Origin: Saccharum officinarum
Lineage: Eukaryota; Streptophyta; Magnoliopsida; Poales; Poaceae
Reading direction: 5' to 3'
Assembly: GCA_020631735.1 (NCBI GenBank)
Contig: CM036223.1
Coordinates: forward strand, 12,153,356-12,217,355
Length of the DNA stretch: 64,000 bases
Shown here: piece by piece, positions 38,570-48,200 of the stretch
Numbering within the stretch: position 1 is the first letter of the stretch
Layout of the letters: every line of letters starts with the position of its first letter
The notes under the pieces: generated by a model
The model's input: the letters and a program-made list of their open reading frames with translations, nothing else
The model's database searches: none
Told to the model about the DNA's origin: nothing
Translations under genes and position numbers: made by a program

Positions 38570-39343
38570 ATGGTTTAGCATGCTACTGTTCACATGAGTA
38601 TTTAAAAATAAAACTGTGTTTTCAAATAAGCTTTTGAACTTAAAAGTGTGCCAGTGGTCATATCCTTTATGCCCGATAAGGACTCTAGGTGGCTTAATTA
38701 AGTACTAACTTGGGGGTTTGCATCATATTTTAAATTTCGTCGCTCATACGGCGTGCTATGGTATGAGTGCCATTCACTTGAGTGGTAATGTATGGATCCT
38801 TTACCTCTACGCCTTGGTAAGTGAGAGTTGTGAGTGCATGGTCGGATACACTGCCGATCTAGGGGAGTGCTTATGTGATACCGAAATACTTACGTGCCCT
38901 GCGCATGTTCGTATGAGGGTATCCAAATTGTGGGGAATTCCGTCATGCAGTGACGATGCCGTCAATAGGACGACGATTCGGGTAGTTGTTACCGTTATAC
39001 TCGTATCTGGGGATGCGTGTAGAGCGAGTAACTTACTTTACTGCTTTCTGCATGTTTTCATACTGTGAGGTTTGGGCTGAAGTGATTTCTTTTCTGCAGG
39101 TACATAACAACGCTTTCGAGTAGTACGTGTTAGTTACGTTACAAGAGATCGTTGTATGCCACCGTTTATTCCGTTAGTAGTCATTAGTTTTCTAAGTTTG
39201 TGAGGACGTACTGAACGTGCATGCATCATGTGTGCATTTCATTCATGGCACTGTTCCTCCCCTTATAAGTTGATTATCTCATTTCGATAAAAATGCCAAC
39301 TTAAAAATCTGTTCTCACCACGGTAATAAAATTTTTGCTACAG
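38570..39343 (+). promoter_or_regulatory. Untranslated leader of element A with a candidate intron
   Basis: There is no convincing protein here, although a 116-codon open frame (38718-39068) exists. A consensus-like donor ttgGTAAGTgag at 38817 and an acceptor ttcttttctgcAG ending at 39099 would define a 283-bp intron. Element B has the same pair in homologous sequence (donor 11708, acceptor 11449, 260 bp, minus strand), and element C has an equivalent. A second acceptor-like sequence, tttttgctacAG, ends at 39343, directly before the ATG of the H3-tail ORF. Transcript evidence is needed to say which sites are used. Confidence 0.4.
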
Positions 39344-40396
39344 ATGGCACGTACCAAGCAGACCGCTCGCAAGTCCACCGGCAGAGCTCCCCGTCATCAG
39401 CTTGCTCCGCGCACTCGCCAGCGTCACACTTTTCTTGGAGAGTTTGGGATGCCTACACTCTTGTGGAGAGTGCTCAGCTATGTAGGCTATCATGATGGGA
39501 TGGAGCCCCGCTACTTTTGGTCAAATGAGCGGTTGGGTGAAGGACTTTTGGTGACTGTGGAAGCAGTAGTTCGTCCCCGAGGTGATGGTTCTGAGTGGAC
39601 CGGTTGGCGTTTTGAGTCAACTGGCAGGACCCCTGAAGAAGCCGCTGAGAGGGCAGCCTTTGGAATCCTGAGAGATATCATGGATCGCTTTCCTCAGGAG
39701 TTGGCAGCAACTATAGTGGGAGTCTTTCCGAGGGGCAACCCCTCCACTGACTCGTGGCAGCAAGCAAGGGGCAGATCTCTGGAGATTAGCGCAGCAGAGG
39801 CACAGAACAGTGACAACCCCGCTATGAGTGCCATGTTCGCAGTGATGAGGGCCTTCGATGGAGTGGAAGGTAGTCTGAGACGTGTTTCTAGTGCTCTTGG
39901 TCAGGCTCGCGATGACCGCCGTCAGCTTCAGAGAGATCACGACGCCGAGATTGAGAGGCTCACTGCTGAGATGGCTCAGTTGACTCGTCAGAGAGATCAG
40001 GCCACTCAGAGGACTGTGATTTTTGAGGGAGATGTACGTGCCCTGAGAGAGCAGCTTGGGCAACTGACCACCGCCCACAGGAATGCTGAGAGCATGTTGG
40101 CTCATGTGCTCCATCAGAGGAATGAAGCCTGGTCCGCAGAGAATGTGTTGAGAGCTAGACAGTTTGAGCTCGAGCAGCGGCTGGCTGATGCCGAAGAGTA
40201 CAACGATAACTTGCATGAAGAGGTCCATCGGCTGAACAATCAGCTTAACCCTTATGACCTTCCTGGCGCAGCAGAGATGGATTTGGATGCAGACGAAGAT
40301 CCTGAAGAGCCCGTGGCGCCAGCTGAGGAGCACGACGACGCTGCAGTTGGCGACAACGCCAACGTCTCGGACCTAGATAGCGATCACGATGAGTAG
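39344..40396 (+). CDS. H3-tail-mimic protein: histone H3-like N-terminus, globular domain, coiled coil, acidic tail
   Basis: 350 codons, intact, located between the PBS and gag of element A. I chose the ATG at 39344 because the protein then starts MARTKQTARKSTG, identical to the first 13 encoded residues of histone H3 (Met included). RAPRHQLAPRTRQR follows, where H3 has GKAPRKQLATKAAR. The H3 histone fold is absent. Residues about 33-117 form a compact alpha-beta segment ending in TPEEAAERAAFGILRDI, reminiscent of a double-stranded-RNA-binding fold but unproven. Residues about 176-303 are a long coiled coil. Residues 311-350 have 18 Asp/Glu and no Lys or Arg. The whole protein has only two lysines, at the H3K4 and H3K9 positions, about 39 arginines and no cysteine. 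The likely role is chromatin mimicry: a decoy or bait for H3-tail readers, writers or erasers, possibly multimeric through the coiled coil. That role is inference; the tail identity is seen directly. Confidence 0.85.
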   Translation: MARTKQTARKSTGRAPRHQLAPRTRQRHTFLGEFGMPTLLWRVLSYVGYHDGMEPRYFWSNERLGEGLLVTVEAVVRPRGDGSEWTGWRFESTGRTPEEAAERAAFGILRDIMDRFPQELAATIVGVFPRGNPSTDSWQQARGRSLEISAAEAQNSDNPAMSAMFAVMRAFDGVEGSLRRVSSALGQARDDRRQLQRDHDAEIERLTAEMAQLTRQRDQATQRTVIFEGDVRALREQLGQLTTAHRNAESMLAHVLHQRNEAWSAENVLRARQFELEQRLADAEEYNDNLHEEVHRLNNQLNPYDLPGAAEMDLDADEDPEEPVAPAEEHDDAAVGDNANVSDLDSDHDE

Positions 40397-40757
40397 GCTA
40401 GTAGTTGTTGCACTAGCTACTAGGTTCCGTTTGCATGATCTTTTGCTTGTTGGCACTTTGGACATGTAATAATGAGTAGAAAGACTAAAGCTTGATGTAA
40501 GGTTGGAAAGCTTGGATGTGTTTGTGGCGGTATCCGAACGTCAAAAGTCCAGTGTATGTATGCTGGCAACTTGGTTGTAATGGACGCGATGTGTGTGCTT
40601 TAAGTAATATAATTAGTGATGTTGTGTTAATTGGAATGACTTATTGTGCCCCTGTTTTATTGTATGAATTTATTCTCTCCAGTGAATTCAGTTCGGCATG
40701 ATTTTTCAGTCGGTCGCAATTCCTACAACATCACCTAATAATTATTGTTGCTGAAAC
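40397..40757 (+). other. Spacer between the H3-tail ORF and gag-pol
   Basis: 361 bp with no convincing coding content. It ends with ttgttgctgaaacatgcAG immediately before an ATG at 40764, which resembles a branch point plus acceptor. Together with the similar site before the H3-tail ORF, this suggests separate spliced mRNAs for the two ORFs. Confidence 0.4.
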
Positions 40758-43700
40758 ATGCAGATGCCGAACACTCGTCGTACCGTGTATGGTACCGCTG
40801 AGGCTGGTGGCAGTGCAGCTGCTAATGATGATCGGGATCCACCACCGCCTCCTCCACCTTACACTGCGGAACAGTTTTTCGCCCAATTCCTGGGAAGCCA
40901 ACGAAACATGGAGAGCATGCAACAGAATATGGAAGCGGCGCTGCGCAGTATCGCAGATAATACCCGTCGGGGGATAAACCCGGGAGGTCACGAAGCAAAT
41001 CCGTACAGCAGTTTCAAGGACTTCATGGATACTCGTCCACCGATCTTCAAGGAAGCCGCAGAACCTTTAGATGCAGAAGAGTGGATTAATACGATGGAAG
41101 ATAAGTTTCGTGTCTTAAGAATGACTGAAGTGTTGAAGACTGAGTACGCAGCTCATCAGCTTCAAGGTCCGGCAGGAATGTGGTGGAAGCATCACCGCAC
41201 CACTTTTCCTCCCCACGCCCATATCTCTTGGAGGGAGTTCACTGAAGCCTTCCGTGGAACATACATTCCACCTGGTCTGACCGAGATGAAGCTTGGGGAA
41301 TTCCTGGCATTAAATCAAGGCACGAAGACTGTGACTCAATATCTGCATGCCTTCAATAACCTGAGCCGTTATGCTCCGGACATGGTGGATACTGATGCCA
41401 AGAAGATCGCTAGTTTCAAGAGAGGCCTGAGTCCCAAGATGATGAAACATGTGGGTACAAACATGAGGACTAGTTTCAATGACTTCGTTAGCGACTGTTT
41501 GAAGCAAGAGAAGAACAACCATGTGTATGCTGCTTCCAAGATCCGTAAGAGGGCTTTCGAGTCGGGTTCGTCTCAGTCCAGGACCCCAGTAGCCAACCGC
41601 CCAGCTTATCGATCGCCTGCCCCAGGTGCAAGGTTTAGGCCACCGCAAAGGAAGAATCAGAATGCTCAGCCACCCCAGAGGAACCAGAAGCCGTTCAAGA
41701 TGGCATTGCCTCAAGCAAAGGCAGGACAAGGCAGTTCATCTGGAACTGTGGCTCAGGTGAAGGGACCGTGCTTCAACTGCAACCAACCTGGACACTTTGC
41801 AAAGTATTGTCCCTACCCTAAGAAACAGCAAACGCAGTATCAAGCTCGTGTGCACCACACCACTGTGGATGACATCCCTGAGGGAGAACCGGTGACAGCT
41901 GGTATGTTTTCTATCAACAATCATCCTGCAGTAGTTTTGTTTGATTCCGGATCATCTCATTCCTTTGTAAGTCAAGCATTCGTTAAGAGACATGAGCAAA
42001 AGATAGTTGAATTGGAATGTGCATATAAAATCAGTTCAGCTGGGGCTGATCTGTTGACTAATCAGATTGTTCAGGGAGTAACCCTAAACATATCGAACCG
42101 GCAATATAAGCTTAACCTGATAGTCATGCCAGGGTTAGTTTTGGATGTGATCATGGGTATGAACTGGATGAATCAAATGGGAGTTGTAATTGATGTTGGA
42201 GGAAGGAGTATCTCTCTTAAGGAACCCAGTGGGGAAGGCACCTTTCGGGTGGTCCTACCTCGGAGGGTAGACCTAGCTAGCACATCTTGTGCGATACAAA
42301 CTACTCTGCTAGTCCAGATTCCAGTGGTCTGTGAGTTTCCAGATGTGTTTCCAGAGGAGTTACCTGGACTTCCACCAGACCGAGAGGTTGAGTTTGCCAT
42401 TGAGTTAATTCCAGGAACAGCACCGATTTCAAGAAGGCCTTATCGGATGCCTCCCAATGAGTTAGCAGAATTGAAAAAGCAACTTCAGGATTTGCTAAGG
42501 AAAGGGTTGATTCGTCCCAGCTCGTCCGAATGGGGATGCCCCGCTCTGTTTGTGAAAAAGAAGAAGGATAACTCCTTACGCATGTGCGTGGATTATCGGC
42601 CACTGAATGCAGTGACAATTAAAAACAAGTATCCTCTTCCTCGGATTGATATCTTGTTTGACCAATTGTCCAAAGCCAAAGTGTTCTCTAAAATAGATCT
42701 GAGATCAGGGTACCACCAGATAAAAATTAGGCCGCAAGATGTGCCTAAGACTGCGTTCTCTACCAGATATGGTTTGTACGAGTATCTTGTCATGTCCTTC
42801 GGATTGACAAATGCTCCTGCATACTTTATGTACCTGATGAATTCGGTTTTCATGCCCGAGTTGGACAAGTTTGTGATAGTGTTCATTGATGACATACTGA
42901 TATACTCAGAAAATGAAGAAGAACATGCGGAACACCTCAGGATAGTCTTGACTAGACTCAGAGAACATCGACTGTATGCTAAGTTCAGCAAGTGTGAGTT
43001 CTGGCTTAGGACAGTTCCTTTTCTCGGCCACGTGTTGTCTGAAAATGGCATTTCTGTCGACCCCAGTAAGGTACAAGAGGTTATGAACTGGAAGTCACCA
43101 ATTTCAGTTAACGAAGTTCGCAGTTTCCTTGGTTTAGCCGGTTACTACCGTCGCTTCATACCAGATTTCTCGAAGATTGCCAAACCAATGACAAGCCTGT
43201 TACAGAAGGATCATAAGTTTGTATGGACAGAGGAGTGCGAAGCAGCCTTCTGTACCTTGCGGAAGTTGTTGACCACTGCTCCTGTTCTGGCCCAACCAGA
43301 TATAGAAAAGCCGTTTGATGTTTTCTGTGACGCATCCAAGAATGGGTTAGGATGTGTGCTAATGCAAAATGGAAAAGTCGTTGCTTACGCCTCACGGCAA
43401 TTGAGGAAGCATGAAGTTAACTATCCTACACATGATTTAGAGCTTGCAGCAGTGGTGCATGCTCTAAAGATTTGGAGGCACTACCTGTTGGGTAATGTGT
43501 GTAATATCTTCACAGATCATAAGAGTCTCAAATACATCTTTACCCAATCTGAGTTGAACATGCGACAGAGGAGATGGTTAGAGTTGATAAAGGACTATAA
43601 TCTGAACGTGCACTATCACCCTGGAAAGGCTAATGTAGTAGCAGATGCACTGAGCAGAAAATCCCATGCTATTGATGTGCAACCGTTGTTTGAAGAAGGG

Positions 43701-44195
43701 TTCAATTTGTTACATCCTGCTGTGTTGCATAATATTCAGATCAGTTGTACTCTGGAAAGCCAGATCATTGATGGTCAGAAAACAGATAAGGGAATCTTTC
43801 ATATCAAAGAAAAGATGAAGAGAGAACCCACCAAACACTTTCGATTGGATGACCAAGGAGTGTTATGGTTCAAGGATCGCCTGGTAGTACCTAAGGATAG
43901 AGAGCTTAAGAACAAGTTGATGGATGAGGCCCATCGTTCTAAGTTATCTATTCACCCCGGAAGTAGTAAAATGTACCAAGATTTGCGACCCTGTTATTGG
44001 TGGACTAAGATGAAAAAGGAAATTGCAGCATACGTTGCTCGTTGCGACATGTGTTGTAGAGTTAAAGCTCTTCACATGAGACCTGCAGGACTTCTGCAAC
44101 CTTTGTCGGTACCCGATTGGAAGTGGGATGATATAAGTATGGACTTTATCACTGGTCTCCCCACCACACAAAAGGGCATGATTCTATTTGGGTAA
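40758..44195 (+). CDS. gag-protease-RT-RNase H-integrase (N-terminal part) polyprotein of element A, truncated by frameshift
   Basis: The first 1145 codons of the polyprotein. Residue positions are approximate. A retrotransposon gag domain lies at about 85-250. A CCHC zinc knuckle [14 protein letters not shown] lies at about 337-350. The aspartic protease core [12 protein letters not shown] is near 393-404. RT spans about 545-765 with FIDDILIYS near 708-716. RNase H spans about 850-970, beginning [11 protein letters not shown] and ending [10 protein letters not shown]. The integrase HHCC zinc finger lies at about 1057-1099, followed by the first catalytic Asp in MDFITGLP. The frame then ends early because one base is missing from a G run at 44174-44176. 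Translation may start at 40758 or at the second ATG, 40764. RT and the chromodomain further on place it in the Tekay/Del chromoviruses. No obvious lesions affect the visible PR, RT or RNase H motifs. Confidence 0.92.
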   Translation: MQMPNTRRTVYGTAEAGGSAAANDDRDPPPPPPPYTAEQFFAQFLGSQRNMESMQQNMEAALRSIADNTRRGINPGGHEANPYSSFKDFMDTRPPIFKEAAEPLDAEEWINTMEDKFRVLRMTEVLKTEYAAHQLQGPAGMWWKHHRTTFPPHAHISWREFTEAFRGTYIPPGLTEMKLGEFLALNQGTKTVTQYLHAFNNLSRYAPDMVDTDAKKIASFKRGLSPKMMKHVGTNMRTSFNDFVSDCLKQEKNNHVYAASKIRKRAFESGSSQSRTPVANRPAYRSPAPGARFRPPQRKNQNAQPPQRNQKPFKMALPQAKAGQGSSSGTVAQVKGPCFNCNQPGHFAKYCPYPKKQQTQYQARVHHTTVDDIPEGEPVTAGMFSINNHPAVVLFDSGSSHSFVSQAFVKRHEQKIVELECAYKISSAGADLLTNQIVQGVTLNISNRQYKLNLIVMPGLVLDVIMGMNWMNQMGVVIDVGGRSISLKEPSGEGTFRVVLPRRVDLASTSCAIQTTLLVQIPVVCEFPDVFPEELPGLPPDREVEFAIELIPGTAPISRRPYRMPPNELAELKKQLQDLLRKGLIRPSSSEWGCPALFVKKKKDNSLRMCVDYRPLNAVTIKNKYPLPRIDILFDQLSKAKVFSKIDLRSGYHQIKIRPQDVPKTAFSTRYGLYEYLVMSFGLTNAPAYFMYLMNSVFMPELDKFVIVFIDDILIYSENEEEHAEHLRIVLTRLREHRLYAKFSKCEFWLRTVPFLGHVLSENGISVDPSKVQEVMNWKSPISVNEVRSFLGLAGYYRRFIPDFSKIAKPMTSLLQKDHKFVWTEECEAAFCTLRKLLTTAPVLAQPDIEKPFDVFCDASKNGLGCVLMQNGKVVAYASRQLRKHEVNYPTHDLELAAVVHALKIWRHYLLGNVCNIFTDHKSLKYIFTQSELNMRQRRWLELIKDYNLNVHYHPGKANVVADALSRKSHAIDVQPLFEEGFNLLHPAVLHNIQISCTLESQIIDGQKTDKGIFHIKEKMKREPTKHFRLDDQGVLWFKDRLVVPKDRELKNKLMDEAHRSKLSIHPGSSKMYQDLRPCYWWTKMKKEIAAYVARCDMCCRVKALHMRPAGLLQPLSVPDWKWDDISMDFITGLPTTQKGMILFG

Positions 44196-44796
44196 TAGTA
44201 GATCGTCTCACCAAGACAGCTCACTTTCTGCCCGTTAAGACGACATTCCGACCACCTCAATATGCAGAGAAGTACATTGCCGAGATTGTCCGATTGCACG
44301 GGATACCAAAAACGATTGTGTCCGATCGTGGTTCGCAGTTTACCTCTCACTTTTGGGAACATCTGCATCAAGGTTTGGGTACTAGTTTGATTCGTAGCAC
44401 GGCTTACCACCCACAGACTGATGGACAAACAGAAAGAGTTAATGCGGTACTAGAAGATATGCTTAGAGCTTGTGTACTATCATCCAGAGGCTCATGGGAA
44501 TCCTGGTTACCGTTGGCAGAATTCGCTTACAACAACAGTTACCAAGAGAGTATCAAGATGGCACCTTTTGAAGCTTTGTATGGCAGGAAGTGCAGGACAC
44601 CGTTAAATTGGGTAGAGCCTGGAGAAAGAAGGTTTTATGGAATTGATTTTGTCGATGAGGCAGAGAAAAAGGTCCGTGTTATCCAACAAAACATGCAAGC
44701 TGCACAGTCTCGTCAGAAGAGTTATGCAGACAAGAGAAGAAGAACATTGGAGTTCCAAGTAGGTGACTATGTCTATTTGAAGGTTACCCAATGAAG
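44177..44796 (+). pseudogene. Integrase catalytic core segment of element A, out of frame with the upstream polyprotein
   Basis: Continues integrase in a frame shifted by one base from 40758-44195. It contains the second catalytic Asp (IVSDRGSQFTSHFW), the catalytic Glu region (YHPQTDGQTERVNAVLED), and the conserved PFEALYGRKCRTP stretch. It terminates at a TGA at 44792-44794 because another base is missing from a C run at 44787-44789. It is not translatable from the upstream start without recoding. Both lesions are one-base losses in short homopolymers, so sequencing error is a live alternative to real mutation. Confidence 0.85.
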
Positions 44797-45213
44797 AAGA
44801 AACGGTTCGGAATCAAGAAGAAACTGTCTGCAAGATATATAGGACCATACCAGATCGTAGAGAAAAAGGGTCCCGTGGCGTACAAGTTGCAGTTACCAGA
44901 AGAGATGAGTTCGATATTTCCCGTTTTTCACGTATCCCAACTGAAGAAGTGTCTGCGTGTTCCAGAGGAGAGGATAGAACCTCAGGGTATTCGGATCAAG
45001 GCAGACTTGGAGTATCGCGAGCAACCGGTTCGAGTCCTGGATACTAAGGACCGAGTCACTCGAAATAAAGTGGTCACAACCTACAAGATTCAATGGAGCC
45101 ACCATGATGAGAGCGATGCTTCTTGGGAAACGGGAGAATATCTTCAAACCGCGTATAAAGCTTTTTACGATAAGTGGTTCGTAACTCAAAATCTCGGGAC
45201 GAGATTCTTATAA
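44791..45213 (+). pseudogene. Integrase C-terminal segment with chromodomain, element A
   Basis: A 140-codon open frame from ATG 44791, again shifted by one base. The first half is the integrase C-terminal SH3-like region (KLSARYIGPYQIVEK, FHVSQLKKCL). Residues about 85-135 form a chromodomain-like segment (VTTYKIQWSHHDESDASWE). Compared with HP1-type chromodomains it keeps the Trp of KIQW but lacks the other two cage aromatics (Pro/Val-type residues and His in their places). This is typical of the group II chromodomains of Tekay/Del. It ends NLGTRFL-stop three bases before the PPT, the same ending as the vestige in elements B and C. Confidence 0.88.
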
Positions 45214-45223
45214 GGGGGGAGGG
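45212..45223 (+). other. Polypurine tract of element A
   Basis: A pure A/G run (AAGGGGGGAGGG) right after the stop of the polyprotein and one base before the TG of the 3' LTR. Confidence 0.9.
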
Positions 45224-45224
45224 C

Positions 45225-48200
45225 TGTAACACCCCTGGGTGTTAAGCATGCATTATCATTCAAAGCATAAGCATTCAACATCATTGCATGATTAGCATTA
45301 TTTGAATTGTAGCTCTTTCAAATTTAATTTGAAAAACAAATAAATGGGAACCCTAAGTTTGATATAAGTGTTAAAAAGTTGGTGAACTTTTGAGAAGTAG
45401 CAATTTTAAATAATCTAGAATAAATCAACTTGATTATTGGAGCAAAATTTTGAATTCAAGTCTTCCTCAAATTCTGTTTTAAAAATATTCTAAGTAAATG
45501 AGTTTTTGATTTTAAATTAGCTTTAAATCTCAAATTCAAAATCTATTGAGAATTTTGAAAAGTGCTCTATATGAAAGTTGTAGAGAATAAAATTTTGAAC
45601 AACTTTTATTTTGGGCCAAATTTCTGAAAACCTCTTTTTCATCTCCAAATTCAATTTTGAAACAAAGAATTAAATGTGAAAATATTTTTGTAAAAGAAAA
45701 ATCGGATTTCGCTTTACTGGGCCGCAGCCTCACATCCCGGCCCATGGCCGAAGCCGGCTTGGCCCGCGCCCGCGTCGTCTCCCTCCCGCCCGCGCGCGCG
45801 CACCCGCGCGTGGCGTCGTGGCGCCGCGGCGGCGACGTCGCGCGACACGCGCCCCTGTGGCCCCCGCAGCCCCGCGCTTACCTCCACCCGGACTCGCCAG
45901 CTCCCGCTCCCTCACCGCACTCCGCTCCCGCTCGCTCTCGCGTGCTTCGCCAGCACCGCAGCACGCCGAGCCGCCGCCGCGCCATTGCCGCGCCTCACCT
46001 CGCCACCGCGGCTCCTCCGCCAAATTCCGCCCGCCCTAGCTTTCCCCTCCTCCTGACCGACCTCGTCGAGTCACTGAACGCGCACCTCGGCAAGGTAAGC
46101 GGCCGAATTGGCCGTCTTCTCCCCCGCCGGTGAGCCCGCCGCCGCGGCTCCCGTCAATCCCACCTTCCCGCCATCACATTTCCATTCTCCCCGTGCGCAC
46201 CATGATCGCCTCTGCTCGCTGGAGCTCGTGCGCCCGTCCGTGACCTCCGCCATGGCCTGCTCCGGCCTAGCGCCGGCAAGCCGCGCCACCGCCTCCGCCA
46301 TGGCCGCTTCGGCCCGTGCTCCGCTCTTCCTCTCGCCTCGATAATCACCTCGTTGGGTTCGCGCGGTTGCGAGGAGTCGCCTGGTGCGGACCTCGTCGCC
46401 GGCGACCTCGCCGACGGCAAGATTTCCCCGGTCAGCGCCTTCCTCGGCTCGGCTCCGGCTGACCGGTGGGGTCAGCTGACCCGTGGGACCCATCTGTCTG
46501 TCTCTCGGTGGAAGTTGGGGGTGAAACCGCGGTGTGCACGTAGCGTTTAAAGCCGGTTTTGATTTTCGGTTTTAAAGAAATTGATTTCCAGAAAATCTGA
46601 AAAAGGCTTCCAAAAATTGTATCTCAAGATTTATAGCTCCAAAAATCATGAAACAAATTGTGAAATGTTCCTTTTGAATAGATCTACAGTTTAAAAATAT
46701 CTCATGTGATTTTTGTGACACTCTACTGTGCAATTTTATTTAATTGTTATATATGCTGTTATCTTAGAAAAAGTGTAGTAAATAAAATAATAAGGGAAAA
46801 ATATGATTCTTGTTACATTAGTCTTTATTAGTGATGTACTTTCTAGGAAAAATGCCAGTGAAGCATGTTCTGTGGAAAAATTTTGAAGTGTAGTTCAAAT
46901 GCTTTTAATTGGTAATATCTGTTATTTTTACTATAGAAAAATTTGTATACAACATACATCTGATAATTTTTGTAGTATGTTGGTTTACTGTTAGTAACCT
47001 AAGAAAATTGTGAAATCTGTTGTTTGACACTTTTTCTAGTATAAAATAAATTCATGCTCACAATTAGGCTATAACTTGTTTATTTTGTACAGGCAGTTTT
47101 ACTTGTGCAATTCTCATGAAAATTTAGTGGTAGGTTAATTAGGGTAAGAGTAGTCTACTGTAATTTTTGTAGATTTTTATCTACACCAGAGATAGGTGTT
47201 GTTGTGTAACCCTAGCTAAATAGGGAATAAAAGATTATTCTTTATGAGAAATTGAGAGAAATAAAATATGTGTGGTGTATCTTTGAAGCATCATGATGCC
47301 TTGCTGATGTTATGAATGAGTTAGGTTGGTAGGCTTTGGTAGCTTAGGTTCACTTGTATGTGTAGATGGTAGGCTAACTAATAGAAGGATAAGGTGTATG
47401 TTTTAGGTTACATGTTCTTGGATGACGTTGACTACCTTGTAGAAGAAATAATTATATTCAAACTGCTCATTCCATGTGCTCATCTGCATCTCATGTCATC
47501 AAAGCACTCCACCGCAATTCGATGCATTCTTCGCATGTTTCCTTATGCACTTGCATCATACAGGATCGCAGGAGGAGTCGCAGGTAGCAGTACCGGAGGA
47601 GCAGGCTTGGACGGATCAGCAGGAACCCCAGGGACAGGAGGTGCCCGAGGAGGAAGAGTCAGGCGAGGAACTGCCAGAGTGCGTTGACCACCACCCTAGC
47701 TCTTTCGAAAAAGGCAAGCCCCAGAGCATTTTAAGTCTCCTAAATTTATAAAAAGTTATTCCTTATTACATGAGTTATAGTTATATATTGTTGCACTAAG
47801 TTATAGGAGTTGAGTGAAACCGTTGTTGCATTATTACCTTGGCCACCGGATTATCTTTTACCCTGTTAGGTCAGGATCGAGTAAATTGCTTAGCCATGCT
47901 TAGACCGGTAGAAGTCGGGTGATTTCCTGTCACCTGCGAGTTATAGGTGGATACCAGGTTATGGTTAGCTGTAATTGTGATCATGAAAAGTAACCAAGTG
48001 TTGATGGATAAACGGAGACCGGGCGGAGTCTTATAGGGTTTTGGACTATAGTGATTCCGTCTGTGTCAGTTAAGGACCGATCGTTGCTCGTCCCTCTTGT
48101 CATGTTGAACGCATGCCTCACATTTAGCTGGCCGAATAAAGTACCTTTCGACCGCGAAGCTAGTGACACTTTTTGAGCCGGGATAAACTCGGGTTGGCAG

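Noticed and set aside
39617..40333. A 238-codon minus-strand open frame
   Set aside because: Antisense shadow of the H3-tail ORF, with no family resemblance.
39344..40396. A host histone H3 gene
   Set aside because: Only the N-terminal tail matches; the histone fold is absent, and the ORF lies inside an LTR retrotransposon between PBS and gag.
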